This document shows, one piece after another, positions 1 through 10,001 of a stretch of DNA of 64,000 nt. The notes below the pieces were generated by a model. It was not told the DNA's origin and did not search any database. It was given only the letters and a program-made list of their open reading frames with translations. Made by a program: the position numbers and the translations under genes. Numbering within the stretch: position 1 is the stretch's first letter; each line of letters opens with the position of its first letter. Source of the stretch: Mycobacterium botniense (GTDB lineage: Bacteria; Actinomycetota; Actinomycetes; Mycobacteriales; Mycobacteriaceae); assembly GCF_010723305.1 (NCBI RefSeq), contig NZ_BLKW01000002.1, positions 1,860,001 to 1,924,000 on the forward strand, written 5' to 3'.

Positions 1-846
1 GCCGACAGCGTCGCGAGTGTGCTGGTGACACTCTCGATCGGGATCGCTCTGGTGCCGCTGGTGTGGGTGCTGTATTCGGTGATCGCCAAAGGGTTCCGGA
101 TGATCACATCCAGCGTGTGGTGGACACATTCGCAAGCGGGGATGACGGCGTTCATGGCCGGCGGCGGCGCCTACCACGCGATCATCGGCACCGTGTTGCA
201 GGGGCTTGTGTGCGCGGTTATCTCCATCCCGATCGGAATCTTCGTCGCCATCTATTTAGTGGAGTACGGTGGTGGCACCCCGATGGGCAGGCTGACCACG
301 TTCATGGTCGATGTCCTCACCGGCGTCCCCTCGATCGTGGCCGCGCTGTTTATCTACGCACTATGGGTGGCCACGCTGGGTTTTCCCCGATCTGGGTTCG
401 CAGTATCACTGGCGCTGGTGTTGCTGATGATTCCCGTAATCGTGCGGGCGACCGAAGAGATGCTGCGGATCATCCCCATGGACCTGCGCGAGGCCGGTTA
501 TGCGCTGGGCTTACCAAAGTGGAAAACGATTACCAGGATCGTGATTCCCAGCGGACTGTCCGGCATCGTCACCGGGGTGTTGCTGGCATTGGCCAGGGTG
601 ATGGGCGAGACGGCTCCGCTGCTGATCCTGGTCGGCTATTCGCAGGCGATGAATTTCAACTTATTCAGCGGATTCATGGGATCGCTGCCTGGCATGATGT
701 ATGACCAGACCTCAGCCGGCGCCGGCGCCAACCCGGTTCCCACCGAACGGCTATGGGGTGCTGCGCTGACCCTGGTGTTGCTGGTCGCGGTCATCAACGT
801 GACGGCTAAGGTGTTCGCGAAAACCTTTGCCCCGAAGAAGGGCTAG
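1..846 (+). CDS. pstA: Phosphate ABC transporter permease PstA (5' end outside window)
   Basis: This is an inner-membrane permease subunit of the high-affinity phosphate importer, working with PstC, the substrate-binding PstS and the ATPase PstB/PhoT. The frame is open from base 1, and the first residues ([14 protein letters not shown]) are already inside the first membrane helix, so the start lies upstream. Several hydrophobic helices are visible. The cytoplasmic coupling loop of binding-protein-dependent permeases is present around residues 160-200 ([15 protein letters not shown], then [18 protein letters not shown]). It ends in a basic tail and a TAG stop. A broken second permease copy follows directly, then phoT on the same strand, which fits a pstS-pstC-pstA-phoT operon. 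Confidence 0.9.
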   Translation, partial: ADSVASVLVTLSIGIALVPLVWVLYSVIAKGFRMITSSVWWTHSQAGMTAFMAGGGAYHAIIGTVLQGLVCAVISIPIGIFVAIYLVEYGGGTPMGRLTTFMVDVLTGVPSIVAALFIYALWVATLGFPRSGFAVSLALVLLMIPVIVRATEEMLRIIPMDLREAGYALGLPKWKTITRIVIPSGLSGIVTGVLLALARVMGETAPLLILVGYSQAMNFNLFSGFMGSLPGMMYDQTSAGAGANPVPTERLWGAALTLVLLVAVINVTAKVFAKTFAPKKG

Positions 847-856
847 GAAAACCTTG

Positions 857-1315
857 GGGTTTTCCCTGCTGGCCGGCGTGCTGACGCTGTCGGTCCTGGG
901 TATTCCCTATATCGCCAAGGCCACCGAGTCCGCGCTTGGCCAGGTGCCGACCTCGTACCGGGAGGGGGCCGAGGCGCTCGGGCTGCCGGCTGGGTGGACC
1001 TTGCGCAAGATCGTGTTGAAGTCGGCGCTACCCGGAATCGTTACCGGCATGCTGGTGGCGTTAGCGCTGGCGGTCGGCGAGACAGCGCCCATGCTCTACA
1101 CGGCGGGCTGGTCGGATTCCCTTCCGACCGGGAAGCTCACCGACTCGCCGGTTGGGTACCTCACTTACCCGATCTGGACGTTCTACAACCAGCCCTCGAA
1201 GACGGCCCGCGACCTCTCCTATGACGCGGCGTTCTTGCTGATCGTCCTCCTGCTGTTGCTGATCGCCATCGGACGGCTGATCACTGGGGTCTCACGGCGG
1301 CATTCCGAATCCTAA
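857..1315 (+). pseudogene. Remnant of a second PstA permease (C-terminal half only)
   Basis: From about residue 10 of this frame the translation is a clear PstA C-terminal half: the coupling loop [17 protein letters not shown], then [19 protein letters not shown], the periplasmic segment with [14 protein letters not shown], and a final hydrophobic helix. The first roughly 150 residues of a permease are missing, and homology begins abruptly about 10 bases after the intact pstA stop. The sequence differs from the complete upstream pstA, so it is not a simple tandem duplicate. I infer the relic of a second pst operon lost by deletion. Whether the fragment is expressed cannot be told. Confidence 0.75.
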
Positions 1316-1758
1316 GCGACAATGTCTTTCCGATGGAGAGTCAACTGCGCCAGTGGTTTTCGTGTAGTAGTTGGTGACGCCGGGCATCTGGTCGGGTGAT
1401 GGACGTGTCGAAGAGCGTCCACTGGTCATGTCTAGCTGACCAACCGCGACAGCCGCGCCGGAGCGAGGTGATATGGGCTGTGCCCGCCCGGTTGGTTCTC
1501 GCAGACCGGCTGGTCCCGCGCGGTGTCGGTCCGGTTGAGGTTCAGTGACCTTCGGCTGAACAGTCAGGGCGATACTTCACCGCTATGCAGCGTCAGGATG
1601 TGGATACGGTCAACATCTAAGCTTGCCGACGGCGAACGGTGAATCGAGGAGAGCGCTGGTAGCCAGTGGGTCGGGGGCGTCAGAACGGTCGATCCCCGCC
1701 AGGCTCTAATCGGGTATCCAGCAGGTCGGTAGATTGAATCCTCGGCGAAGGAGTTTTG
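1316..1758. other. Non-coding gap between the pstA relic and phoT
   Basis: No frame here looks coding. The stretch separates the permease relic from phoT and probably holds the phoT promoter. The only clear element is the Shine-Dalgarno sequence AAGGAG at 1748-1753. I see no convincing promoter hexamers, hairpin or repeat. It could contain degraded sequence from the lost pst genes. Confidence 0.4.
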
Positions 1759-2535
1759 GTGGCCAAACGGTTGGACCTCAAAGAGGTCAACATCTACTAC
1801 GGGTCATTCCATGCGGTCGCCGATGTGTCGCTATCCATCCTGCCGCGCAGCGTGACCGCGTTCATCGGCCCGTCGGGCTGCGGCAAGACCAGCGTGCTGC
1901 GCACCCTTAACCGGATGCACGAAGTCATCCCCGGCGCCCGGATCGAGGGCACTGTGCTGCTCGATGACGAAGACATCTACGGCGCTGGTGTCGATCCCGT
2001 CGGTGTGCGCCGAGCGATCGGAATGGTATTTCAGCGGCCGAACCCGTTTCCCACCATGTCGATCCGCGACAATGTGGTGGCCGGCCTGAAGCTGCAGGGT
2101 GTGCGGAACCGCAAAGTGCTCGATGAAGTCGCCGAATATGCACTGCGGGGTGCGAATTTGTGGGACGAGGTCAAAGACCGCTTGGACAAGCCCGGTGGTG
2201 GGTTATCTGGCGGGCAGCAGCAGCGCCTGTGCATCGCACGCGCCATAGCCGTGCAACCCGATGTGTTGCTCATGGACGAGCCCTGTTCGTCGCTGGACCC
2301 TATCTCGACAATGGCGATCGAAGACCTGATCGCCGAACTCAAGCAGGACTACACCATTGTCATCGTCACCCACAATATGCAGCAGGCCGCGCGGGTCAGT
2401 GACCAGACGGCGTTCTTCAATCTGGAGGCGGTCGGAAAGCCCGGTCGGCTGGTAGAGATCGACGACACCGAGAAAATCTTTTCCAACCCGACCCAGAAAG
2501 CCACCGAAGACTACATCTCTGGCCGATTCGGGTAG
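1759..2535 (+). CDS. phoT: Phosphate-transport ATP-binding protein PhoT (PstB)
   Basis: This cytoplasmic ATPase powers phosphate uptake by the Pst complex. The 258 residues show the whole ABC set: Walker [10 protein letters not shown] near residue 37, Q-loop FQRPNPFP, signature LSGGQQQRL, Walker [14 protein letters not shown] and the H-loop histidine in VTHNMQQA. It is nearly identical in layout and length to M. tuberculosis PhoT (Rv0820). The GTG at 1759 is preferred over the TTG at 1756 because AAGGAG at 1748-1753 is then correctly spaced and the protein begins AKRLDL as in the family. phoU lies downstream on the opposite strand. Confidence 0.95.
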   Translation: MAKRLDLKEVNIYYGSFHAVADVSLSILPRSVTAFIGPSGCGKTSVLRTLNRMHEVIPGARIEGTVLLDDEDIYGAGVDPVGVRRAIGMVFQRPNPFPTMSIRDNVVAGLKLQGVRNRKVLDEVAEYALRGANLWDEVKDRLDKPGGGLSGGQQQRLCIARAIAVQPDVLLMDEPCSSLDPISTMAIEDLIAELKQDYTIVIVTHNMQQAARVSDQTAFFNLEAVGKPGRLVEIDDTEKIFSNPTQKATEDYISGRFG

Positions 2536-2565
2536 CGTCTCGCATCGGAACGGTCCCGGCCGGAT

Positions 2566-3234
2566 CTACTGCGGCGCGGTCACCGAATCGTCTTCGGGGA
2601 ACTTTCCGGTTGCTTGGAATACCACACGCCGGCCCACCTCGACGGCGTGGTCGGCGAAGCGCTCGTAGAAGCGGCCGAGCAGTGTCACGTCCACGGCAGC
2701 GGCGACCCCATATTTCCATTCGCGGTCCATCAGCACAGTGAACAGGTGCCGGTGCAGGTCATCCATCGCCACGTCTTCCTCGCGGATCTGGGCGGCTTTC
2801 TGCGGATCGCGAGACAACAGCGCCTCCTGCGCACTATTGCCCAATTCCACTGCAACCCTTCCCATTTCAGCGAAGTATCCGTTGACCTCTTCGGGTAGGG
2901 CGTGCTGCGGATGACGACGGCGCGCGATCTTGGCGACATGCAGAGCCAGCGCGCCCATCCGGTCGATATCGGCGACCATCTGCAAGGCGCTGACAATCGC
3001 ACGCAGATCCCCGGCCACCGGTGCCTGCAAGGCCAACAACACAAAAGCGCTTTCTTCGGCATGAGCGCTGAGCGCCGAAATCTGTTCGTGGTCGGATATG
3101 ACCTGTTCAGCGAGGACCAAGTCGGCCTGCAGCAAGGCCTGCGTTGCGCGTTCCATGGCAACCCCGGCGCGTCCACACATCTCGCCGAGCAGGTCGGTCA
3201 ACGCCGAGAGTTGCTCTTGGTAGGCGGTTCGCAT
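2566..3234 (-). CDS. phoY2: Phosphate regulatory protein PhoU (PhoY2)
   Basis: PhoU proteins couple the Pst transporter to the SenX3-RegX3 phosphate-sensing pathway and damp it when phosphate is plentiful; PhoY proteins in mycobacteria are linked to drug tolerance. The 222-residue protein is all-helical with two PhoU repeats containing the metal-site signatures ([19 protein letters not shown] and [19 protein letters not shown]). The open frame extends 99 bases upstream, but the ATG at 3234 gives the [10 protein letters not shown] start and length of PhoY2. It converges on phoT, as in other mycobacteria. Confidence 0.93.
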   Translation of the reverse strand: MRTAYQEQLSALTDLLGEMCGRAGVAMERATQALLQADLVLAEQVISDHEQISALSAHAEESAFVLLALQAPVAGDLRAIVSALQMVADIDRMGALALHVAKIARRRHPQHALPEEVNGYFAEMGRVAVELGNSAQEALLSRDPQKAAQIREEDVAMDDLHRHLFTVLMDREWKYGVAAAVDVTLLGRFYERFADHAVEVGRRVVFQATGKFPEDDSVTAPQ

Positions 3235-3329
3235 GTCTTCCAGACTACGTCGTTGAGCTTCAATAACGCTGGAAGCGGCCGCTGAATTGGCCCTGAACTT
3301 CCGCGGCGCAACCCCGGCCCACGGTGCTG

Positions 3330-5426
3330 TCACTCGCAGTTGGTGTCAGCGGCATTAGTGACGGTCAGATCCTCAGGCAGTTTGGTCGGTGTGCTGCCAC
3401 TGTTGCGGTCGATTTGCACGCTGACCGAGGAGCCGCTGGGTGCTGGCGCCTTGACCGACGAGAAGTCCGGACCCAGGACCACCTGGACCACTTGCCCGAT
3501 TCCGGTGACCCGTTCGACTTTGGAGTTGGCAAACGCCGACGCCACCGTGACCGCCGCTTGCTCGTTACCAGGTGAGAAAAACACCGTAGTCGATTTCAGG
3601 GCGCTCGGGTAATCATCCGGTGCCAGGACCCGGAAGCCGTACCGTTTCAGCTCGCGGGTCGCTGTGGCGGCCAAACCCGACTTGGTCGTCGAGTTGGAGA
3701 CCTGCACGGTGATGTCTTGCGCAGCGGTTGTCACCGCCTGCACCTGTTCCTGGCTGTGGGTACTACCGGTTTGTGGAGGGGTGCTGGTGGTTGATTTGGG
3801 TGCAGGGGCCTTTCCTAACGTCTGGGCGTTCTGATCGTGTTCTTTGGGTAGTGGGTCGTCGTTGATGATGGCGTCGAACAACGCCCGCACATCGGCCATC
3901 CGGGGTGGTTCGTTGCCGTCCGCGTCGGTTTCGCCGGTTGTTGGCACAGTCACGAATGTGATGTGCCCAGCCGAGATCCCCCGCACCGATTGGCCGAGGT
4001 CGACGAGGTCTTTGGTCTTGACGTTATCGACGTAACTTTCGCCGATGAAAAGGTTGACGACGTTGTTGAGTTTGCTGAGAGAAAAGAACGTGTCTTTAGA
4101 GATCAGCGAGCGCAGCAGCGAGGACAAAAACAGTTGCTGGCGTTTGATGCGCCCGTAATCGCCATTGTCCTCGGTAGTGACCTGGCGGGCACGGACATAG
4201 TTCAGAGCGGTGCGCCCGTCGACGACCTGGCGTCCCGCGTGCGCCAGCACAGTACCTAACTCGTAGTCTTTGAGTGGGGTAGTACTGCACACCTCGACGC
4301 CGCCTAGCGCGTCGACCATTTTGGCGAAGCCGACGAAGTCGATGGCGATGAAGCGGTTGATGGAAAGACCCGACAGCTTCTGGATGACTTTCACCAGGCA
4401 CTTCGGGCCACCAAAAGCGTACGCCGAGTTGAGTTTGGTCTCCGTGTAGACGTATCGGGGTCCGTAGCTTCTGGTCTTCTCGTCGTAGAGGGGGCCGTAG
4501 GCACCAGTGTCGGGATTCCAGGCCTCGCATCGGGTCGGAGTGATCGCCAGATCGCGGGGAAAAGAAACCGCGACGACGCGTTTGCGGTTAGCCGGAATGT
4601 TGACCAGAATCACGGTGTCTGACCGGGCACCGCCGGCGTCTTCGGTGTCTCCGGCACCCATCTGGCTATTGGCCCCGGCGCGGCTGTCGACCCCGACGAT
4701 TAAGAAATTCTCGTCGCCGAACTGCGCATTCGGGTCGACGACATCGCGCGAGTTGGGATCCAGCGCGCTGACGGTGTTGAGGCGGTGGTTTTTCGAGGTG
4801 CTCCACTGCCATGCCCCGCCGGTCGTTGCCAGCGCGAGCACGGCTAACAACGCTGCGACGACGCGCCCAGCCAACAGCACCAGGCGACGGCGTCGGGGTT
4901 TCGGTGGTGGTTCCTGCAGGGCGGATGTCCGGCGAATCCGCACCGGTGGTACCCGCTCTGACGCTGTCGGAAGCACCGTGGTCTGCTCGACATCATCCTG
5001 CTGCTTGGTGCTGTGCGGTCGGTGAGGCGATTCCGGCTCGAACAGCTCGGTGTCGACCAGGGCTGAATAGGCGACCGGAGTGGGGTCATGAGCTCCGTGC
5101 CCGGGTGAGTCGAGCGGTTCGACGTCCGGGGCGGCGTGATGGCGGCTGGGTCGAATGCCGCTGCGGCCACCGACTCTGGCGATCAGCTCAGCGACTGTGA
5201 GTTCACCAGTGGTATGACAGCCGCCCGGTTCGGCGTGGTCGTAGTCGCCGTCCGGGGTAACCTGTAGCGCCGGCCGTTCACGGGTGGCCAGCGAATACTG
5301 CGCAGAGAAGCGCTCCCACGGTGCCGCGCTTGGGGATCGCTGCGGCACTCGGCTGGTCAACTCGCCGTCACCGTCGGCATGAGGCGCGCGACCGCGGCCA
5401 GGAGTGGCGTTGTGGCCGTCACTCAT
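3330..5426 (-). CDS. LytR-CpsA-Psr family cell-wall ligase with LytR_C domain
   Basis: LCP enzymes transfer lipid-linked polymers such as arabinogalactan onto peptidoglycan outside the membrane. The roughly 698-residue protein has a long low-complexity cytoplasmic N-terminus, one membrane anchor ([18 protein letters not shown]), then an LCP domain with the expected motifs: [11 protein letters not shown], the arginine of [16 protein letters not shown] and the [13 protein letters not shown] region. A Ser/Thr/Pro linker leads to a C-terminal LytR_C domain. It corresponds to M. tuberculosis Rv0822c. The start used here is the ATG giving [10 protein letters not shown]; the frame stays open upstream. 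Confidence 0.88.
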   Translation of the reverse strand: MSDGHNATPGRGRAPHADGDGELTSRVPQRSPSAAPWERFSAQYSLATRERPALQVTPDGDYDHAEPGGCHTTGELTVAELIARVGGRSGIRPSRHHAAPDVEPLDSPGHGAHDPTPVAYSALVDTELFEPESPHRPHSTKQQDDVEQTTVLPTASERVPPVRIRRTSALQEPPPKPRRRRLVLLAGRVVAALLAVLALATTGGAWQWSTSKNHRLNTVSALDPNSRDVVDPNAQFGDENFLIVGVDSRAGANSQMGAGDTEDAGGARSDTVILVNIPANRKRVVAVSFPRDLAITPTRCEAWNPDTGAYGPLYDEKTRSYGPRYVYTETKLNSAYAFGGPKCLVKVIQKLSGLSINRFIAIDFVGFAKMVDALGGVEVCSTTPLKDYELGTVLAHAGRQVVDGRTALNYVRARQVTTEDNGDYGRIKRQQLFLSSLLRSLISKDTFFSLSKLNNVVNLFIGESYVDNVKTKDLVDLGQSVRGISAGHITFVTVPTTGETDADGNEPPRMADVRALFDAIINDDPLPKEHDQNAQTLGKAPAPKSTTSTPPQTGSTHSQEQVQAVTTAAQDITVQVSNSTTKSGLAATATRELKRYGFRVLAPDDYPSALKSTTVFFSPGNEQAAVTVASAFANSKVERVTGIGQVVQVVLGPDFSSVKAPAPSGSSVSVQIDRNSGSTPTKLPEDLTVTNAADTNCE

Positions 5427-5648
5427 GTTCTCCGGCCTCCGAACTCTGATGAGTCTCCGACGGTCCCTGCGGCTACGTCCGAGCAGCGCTGACAGTGCCA
5501 GCACGATAGTGCGCCGCCGGCGGGTCCCGCCACACTGCTAGCACGTCGACAGCGACACCGCGAACGAGTCAGCTGATGGAGCGCATCGCAACAAGTTCCA
5601 CATGGTAACCAGACATCCGTCCAGGCGCGATGTCGAGATCGTTTCGAA

Positions 5649-6782
5649 TCAGCCACCGGAGTGCATCATGTCGGCCTTAGTCGGCACTGTGCAGTCGTCG
5701 CGATCGGATAACCAGCCGTCGGGGAGCACCACTCGGGAAGGTGAGCCCTGCCGGCCCCGCGGACCGGTTGCCGCAGGCGGGAACGGAACGTCAGGGTCTA
5801 ACCGACCCAGCAGGATATCGAGGTCGTCGAGTGTTGTCACCAGCGCTAATGCGCGCCGCAGCTCTGATCCGGCGGGAAAGCCGTGCAGGTACCACGCGAT
5901 GTGCTTGCGGAGGTCGCGCATCCCCTTGTCCTCGCCGAAATGTGCGGTCAGCAGCTTAGCGTGTCGACGGATGATGTCGGCAACCTCACCCAGCGTGGGT
6001 GGAGTAGGCGCCGGACGGCCGGTGAACGCCGCCGACAGCTCGGCGAACAGCCATGGCCGCCCCAGACAGCCACGCCCGATGACGACACCGTCGCAGCCGG
6101 TGGTGGCCATCATGGTCAGCGCGTCGCTGGCATCGAAAATGTCCCCGTTGCCCAGCACCGGAATAGTCTTTACGTGCTCTTTGAGCCGGGCGATCTGCTC
6201 CCAGTCGGCGCTGCCGGAATAGCGTTGCGCCGCGGTCCGGGCGTGCAGCGCGACTGCGGCCGCACCTTCCGATTCGGCGATACGGCCAGCGTCAAGGTGG
6301 GTGTGGTGGTCGTCGTCGATACCGATGCGGAACTTGACGGTCACGGGAATGCCGGCGCTCTCGGTCGCGCGTACCGCAGCGGCGACGATCTGCCCAAACA
6401 GCCGCCGCTTGAACGGCAACGCCGCCCCGCCGCCGTGCCGAGTGACCTTGGGCACCGGACAGCCGAAGTTCATGTCGATGTGATCGGCCAGGTCCTCATC
6501 GGCGATCATCTTTGCGGCCGTATACGTGGTGGCCGGGTCGACCGTGTAGAGCTGCAGCGATCGGGGTGACTCGTCAGGGGCAAACGTCGTCATATGCATG
6601 GTGACCGGGTGCCGTTCGACGAGAGCGCGCGCGGTCACCATTTCGCAGACGTAAAGTCCGCTGACTGTGCCGACCTGGGATCGTTCCAGCTCGCGGCACA
6701 GGGTTCGGAATGCAACATTTGTCACGCCCGCCATCGGGGCCAGCACGACCGGGCTGGCGAGCGTGAGGGAGCCGATCCGCAA
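5649..6782 (-). CDS. dus: tRNA-dihydrouridine synthase (DusB family)
   Basis: This FMN enzyme reduces uridines in the tRNA D-loop. The 377-residue TIM-barrel shows APMAGVTN at the N-terminus, the active-site cysteine in HIDMNFGCPVPKV, the KFRIG substrate motif, LHARTAAQRYSG and the FMN-phosphate site VIGRGCLGRPW. It follows desA1 in the same direction with a 6-base gap, so the two are probably co-transcribed, as Rv0824c-Rv0823c are in M. tuberculosis. Confidence 0.93.
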   Translation of the reverse strand: MRIGSLTLASPVVLAPMAGVTNVAFRTLCRELERSQVGTVSGLYVCEMVTARALVERHPVTMHMTTFAPDESPRSLQLYTVDPATTYTAAKMIADEDLADHIDMNFGCPVPKVTRHGGGAALPFKRRLFGQIVAAAVRATESAGIPVTVKFRIGIDDDHHTHLDAGRIAESEGAAAVALHARTAAQRYSGSADWEQIARLKEHVKTIPVLGNGDIFDASDALTMMATTGCDGVVIGRGCLGRPWLFAELSAAFTGRPAPTPPTLGEVADIIRRHAKLLTAHFGEDKGMRDLRKHIAWYLHGFPAGSELRRALALVTTLDDLDILLGRLDPDVPFPPAATGPRGRQGSPSRVVLPDGWLSDRDDCTVPTKADMMHSGG

Positions 6783-6788
6783 CGCCGG

Positions 6789-7805
6789 CTACCGTCGGCT
6801 CATCCGCAGCGCCCCCTTGGTGTTAAGCACCCGCTCTGCGGTGATCTTCTCCTCCTGGCGGGCTTTGCGTTCAAGATAGCGCTGCTTGGACAGCTCGAAC
6901 TTCTCACACTCCTTCTCGAGTTCGTCCATCAGGGCGCCGAGGTCTTCCTGCATCCAGGCGGCTTCCCCGGTGAAATCGTCACGTTCGAAGATGCGCCATT
7001 TCTTCAGCACCGGCTTGACCACATCCTCGAGGTGAATGCGCACGTCGTAGACGCCGCCGACGGCAATGATCACCGCCTTGCGGCGGAACTCGGGCACCAG
7101 GAACCCCGGCATCTTGAAGTGGCGCAGCACCCGGTGCAACGACCACATCGCCACATTGGGCGCAATGTCGAAGGCAGCCTCACTGACGTCGCGGTAAAAG
7201 ATCATATGCAGGTTCTCGTCGGCTGAGATCCTGGCCATCAGCTGGTCGGCAACCGGCTCGTTACACGCCTTACCGGTGTTGCGATGTGAAACGCGGGTGG
7301 CCAACTCCTGGAAGGTGACATAGATGATGGAATCGGTGAGGCGGTCGGCGAAATAGTGGCCCTGGTGGTTTTGGCCTGGGCTGAAGCCACGGTTCACCAC
7401 CTCGATGCGCAGCTTTTCTAACTCCACCGGATCGACCGCACGGGTTACCACCAGGTAGTCACGCAGTGAGATCCCGTGCCGGTTTTCCTCGGCGGTCCAG
7501 CGGTTCACCCATTGCCCCCAGGCGCCGTCCATGCCAAAGTTCATCGCGATCTCGCGGTGGTAGGAGGGCAGATTGTCCTCGGTGACCAAGTTCTGCACCA
7601 TCGCGACTTGGGCGACATCGGAAAGCTTGGACTGCTCAGGCGACCAATCCTGGCCGCCCAGCGCGTAGTAGTTCTTACCGTCCGACCAGGGGATGTAGTC
7701 GTGCGGATTCCAGTTTTTGTGCATGCTCAGATGCCGGTTCAGGTTCTTCTCGACGACCGGCTCAAGTTCGTGCAACAGCTCCAGGTCGGTCAGCTCTGAC
7801 GGCAT
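6789..7805 (-). CDS. desA1: Acyl-[ACP] desaturase DesA1
   Basis: DesA1 is a soluble di-iron desaturase that introduces a double bond into fatty-acyl-ACP during mycolic acid synthesis and is essential in mycobacteria. The 338-residue protein has the two E-x-x-H iron-ligand motifs (AEENRHG and ADENLHM) and the conserved NFGMDGAWGQWVNRW block. The ATG at 7805 gives MPSELTDLELLHELEP and exactly the length of M. tuberculosis DesA1. It has a strong GGGAGGG ribosome-binding site 5 bases upstream. The C-terminus is charged and helical. Confidence 0.95.
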   Translation of the reverse strand: MPSELTDLELLHELEPVVEKNLNRHLSMHKNWNPHDYIPWSDGKNYYALGGQDWSPEQSKLSDVAQVAMVQNLVTEDNLPSYHREIAMNFGMDGAWGQWVNRWTAEENRHGISLRDYLVVTRAVDPVELEKLRIEVVNRGFSPGQNHQGHYFADRLTDSIIYVTFQELATRVSHRNTGKACNEPVADQLMARISADENLHMIFYRDVSEAAFDIAPNVAMWSLHRVLRHFKMPGFLVPEFRRKAVIIAVGGVYDVRIHLEDVVKPVLKKWRIFERDDFTGEAAWMQEDLGALMDELEKECEKFELSKQRYLERKARQEEKITAERVLNTKGALRMSRR

Positions 7806-7841
7806 GGACCCTCCCGTTATCTGTGCCTGTTGGTAGCAGTC

Positions 7842-7871
7842 AATATATCTGTGTATGCCGGTAGCATTCAA
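7842..7871 (-). promoter_or_regulatory. Candidate SigA-type promoter of desA1
   Basis: On the minus strand TTGAAT (7866-7871) and TATATT (7842-7847) are separated by 18 bases, a good match to a housekeeping promoter. They lie about 37 bases upstream of the desA1 start. This is a motif match only. Confidence 0.4.
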
Positions 7872-7962
7872 GTTTGACTGGCTTGACGGCATGTCTGCGC
7901 CGCGCCGACAGTAGTGTGCGAGCCGCGACAGCCCCCCGGAACAGGGGTGCACCGGGCTCACG

Positions 7963-8547
7963 TTAGGGAGCCGCGACCCTGCTGGTAAGCATGTCGATGC
8001 AGTAGTCGATGAATTGGCTGCGCGTCGCGGCTAACCGGCCGTCCAGATACGCAGTGAACAGTGCGGTCAGGCCGCCGATCAAGCTGGTGGCGACCAAGTT
8101 TTGCCGTACCGGGTCGCTGATCCGGGTGAGTTTGCGCTGCAATAACGCAATGAAGTTTGGCATCCACTCCGCGCCGGACCGGGTTAGCACGGGTTCCACC
8201 TCGGGCGCCAGCAGCAGCACCCGCCCGCGCACTGGATCGTCGACCATCAGTTCGACGAATTGCTCGACGGCTTCCCGCGGGGTGGCCGCTGACATCAGCG
8301 TCGCCATGGCGCGGGCGCACACGTCGTCATAAACCGCGCGAACGAATTCATCACGGTCAGCGAAGCTTTCGTAGAAGTAGCGCTCAGTCAGGCCAGCGTG
8401 GCGGCAGACCGCGCGGACAGTCACTGCTGGCCCGCCCTTACCGCCGAGCAACTGCACGCCGGCGGTGATGAGTTTGTCCCGGCGCAAAGCTTGGCGGTCC
8501 TCCAGCGGCACACCAGACCAGCGGCCGCGTCGTTGACCGGAAGGCAC
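7963..8547 (-). CDS. TetR-family transcriptional regulator
   Basis: The 194-residue protein has an N-terminal TetR DNA-binding domain (ITAGVQLLGGKGGPAVTVRAVCRHAGLTERYFYESF with recognition helix around residues 40-60) and a helical ligand domain. The GTG at 8547 is chosen because AGGAG lies 6 bases upstream and the start VPSGQRRGRW matches Rv0825c. It is divergent from the DUF2236 oxygenase gene, so it probably regulates that gene and itself from the short shared intergenic region. The ligand is unknown. Confidence 0.85.
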   Translation of the reverse strand: MPSGQRRGRWSGVPLEDRQALRRDKLITAGVQLLGGKGGPAVTVRAVCRHAGLTERYFYESFADRDEFVRAVYDDVCARAMATLMSAATPREAVEQFVELMVDDPVRGRVLLLAPEVEPVLTRSGAEWMPNFIALLQRKLTRISDPVRQNLVATSLIGGLTALFTAYLDGRLAATRSQFIDYCIDMLTSRVAAP

Positions 8548-8614
8548 ATCGCTCCTAGAGTCATTTTGACAACGCACGTAGTCAGAATTGCTGACCGCGA
8601 CAGGACATGTCACC

Positions 8615-9628
8615 GTGACCCAAGATACGTCTACGGCAGGCGAGCTGACCAGCGAAAGCGCTGAGGAGGTCGCCACCGGCTGCCCGGTGTCGCCATGGGG
8701 GTACGCGGCGCCGCCGCGCCCGCTGGGCCCGGATTCGCTGACGTGGCGCTATTTCGGGGATTGGCGCGGCATGCTGCAGGCACTCTGGGCGGGCTCCATG
8801 CAGAATATGCACCCCCAACTGGGTGCGGCCGTCGAAGAGCACTCGACGTTCTTCCGGGAGCGCTGGGCGCGGCTGCTGCGATCGCTCTACCCGATCGGCG
8901 GAGTGGTTTTCGACGGCCACCGTGCCCCGATAACCGGTGCCGAGGTCCGCGACTACCACATCGACATCAAAGGCGTTGACGCTCGCGGCCGTCGCTACCA
9001 CGCGCTTAACCCCGATGTGTTCTACTGGGCCCACGCCACCTTCTTTGTCGGCACTTTGATTGTGGCCGAGCGATTCTGCGGTGGAATCACCGAATCCGAC
9101 AAACGCCAGCTGTTCGCCGAGCACGTCATATGGTACCGAATGTACGGCATGAGCATGCGGCCGGTGCCGCAGACCTGGGAGCAGTTCCAGGTCTACTGGG
9201 ATCATATGTGCCGCAACGTGCTCGAGAACAACCGGGCCGCACGCGCCGTGCTCGACCTGACTGAGCTGCCGAAACCGCCATTCGCCCAATGGCTTCCGGA
9301 TTGGCTGTGGGCTGTGCAGCGTAAACTGCTGGCGCCGTTCCTTGTTTGGCTCACCGTCGGGCTCTACGATCCGCCGGTGCGTGAGCTGATGGGTTACACG
9401 TGGTCGCGCCGCGACGAATGGCTGCACCGCCGATTCGGGGATGTGGTTCGGCTGCTATTCGCGTGCCTGCCGAGGCGGATGCGGATGCACCCGCGGGCCC
9501 GTGCCGGCTGGGACCGCGCCACCGGACGCGTCCCGGCTGATGCACCGTTGGTGCACACCCCGGCGCGCAACCTGCCACCGCTCAACGAGCGCAAAAACCG
9601 CAAGCACTACTGCCCCGAGGTGGATTGA
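8615..9628 (+). CDS. DUF2236 / MpaB-like oxygenase family protein
   Basis: The family is related to MpaB and the rubber oxygenase Lcp, which bind haem and cleave polyprenoids. About 337 residues include conserved family landmarks: WRYFGDWRGMLQALWAGSMQNMHP near the N-terminus, VDARGRRYHALNPDVFYWAHATFF in the middle, and the haem-ligand-type histidine in that segment. It corresponds to Rv0826, and its substrate is unknown. The GTG at 8615 is a guess; a TTG at 8588 in the same frame is possible. It is divergent from the TetR gene. Confidence 0.78.
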   Translation: MTQDTSTAGELTSESAEEVATGCPVSPWGYAAPPRPLGPDSLTWRYFGDWRGMLQALWAGSMQNMHPQLGAAVEEHSTFFRERWARLLRSLYPIGGVVFDGHRAPITGAEVRDYHIDIKGVDARGRRYHALNPDVFYWAHATFFVGTLIVAERFCGGITESDKRQLFAEHVIWYRMYGMSMRPVPQTWEQFQVYWDHMCRNVLENNRAARAVLDLTELPKPPFAQWLPDWLWAVQRKLLAPFLVWLTVGLYDPPVRELMGYTWSRRDEWLHRRFGDVVRLLFACLPRRMRMHPRARAGWDRATGRVPADAPLVHTPARNLPPLNERKNRKHYCPEVD

Positions 9629-9731
9629 CAGCGCTGCGCGCTCACCGCTCACGTCGCTTCGGGTACCATACGGGCGCGCGCTGCCTGGGGCACCGCTTAA
9701 CGGCCTGGTCGGCCGCGGTGCGGCGTTGGCC

Positions 9732-9941
9732 TCAGCAGTGAGCGTGACTGTGGACTTCCTCGAGGCCGGACTCATGCACATGCGGGTGGCTGTGCTCGGT
9801 GCCGTCATCGTGGGTGTGTGAGTGCTCATGTTCGAGGTGCTCGTGCTCATGGCTGGTGTGCGCGTGGGTATGAGCAAGGTCTCCGTGCTGATGTTCATGC
9901 GAATGCGGTGCGTCGTGTGTGTGTTGTTCAGTCATGGTCAT
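9732..9941 (-). CDS. Histidine-rich metal-binding microprotein
   Basis: This small protein of 69-70 residues has 23 histidines, mostly as alternating H-x-H runs, with many acidic residues and a single C-terminal cysteine. Such composition indicates chelation of Ni, Co, Zn or Cu in the cytoplasm. It is not a cysteine-type metallothionein. The ATG at 9941 has GAGGAG 5 bases upstream; ATGs at 9944 and 9932 are alternatives. It lies immediately downstream of the nickel/cobalt sensor kmtR on the same strand, so it is probably a KmtR target for metal buffering. Function is inferred from composition and context. Confidence 0.75.
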   Translation of the reverse strand: MTMTEQHTHDAPHSHEHQHGDLAHTHAHTSHEHEHLEHEHSHTHDDGTEHSHPHVHESGLEEVHSHAHC

Positions 9942-9953
9942 CATCTCCTCTAG

Positions 9954-9973
9954 CGGAAATATGCGGAAATATG
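9954..9973. repeat. Tandem CGGAAATATG direct repeat upstream of the histidine-rich gene
   Basis: Two perfect copies of CGGAAATATG lie head to tail, ending 13 bases before the start of the histidine-rich gene. The AT-rich ATATG cores and the position over the likely promoter make this a candidate operator for the adjacent ArsR-family sensor. Only the repeat itself is seen. Confidence 0.4.
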
Positions 9974-10001
9974 TTGCGTTTGTTGGAGAGACGAGCGCTC
10001 G

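Noticed and set aside
5602..6222. A 206-codon plus-strand frame opposite dus
   Set aside because: The minus-strand dus gene has all catalytic motifs here; the plus frame is a shadow.
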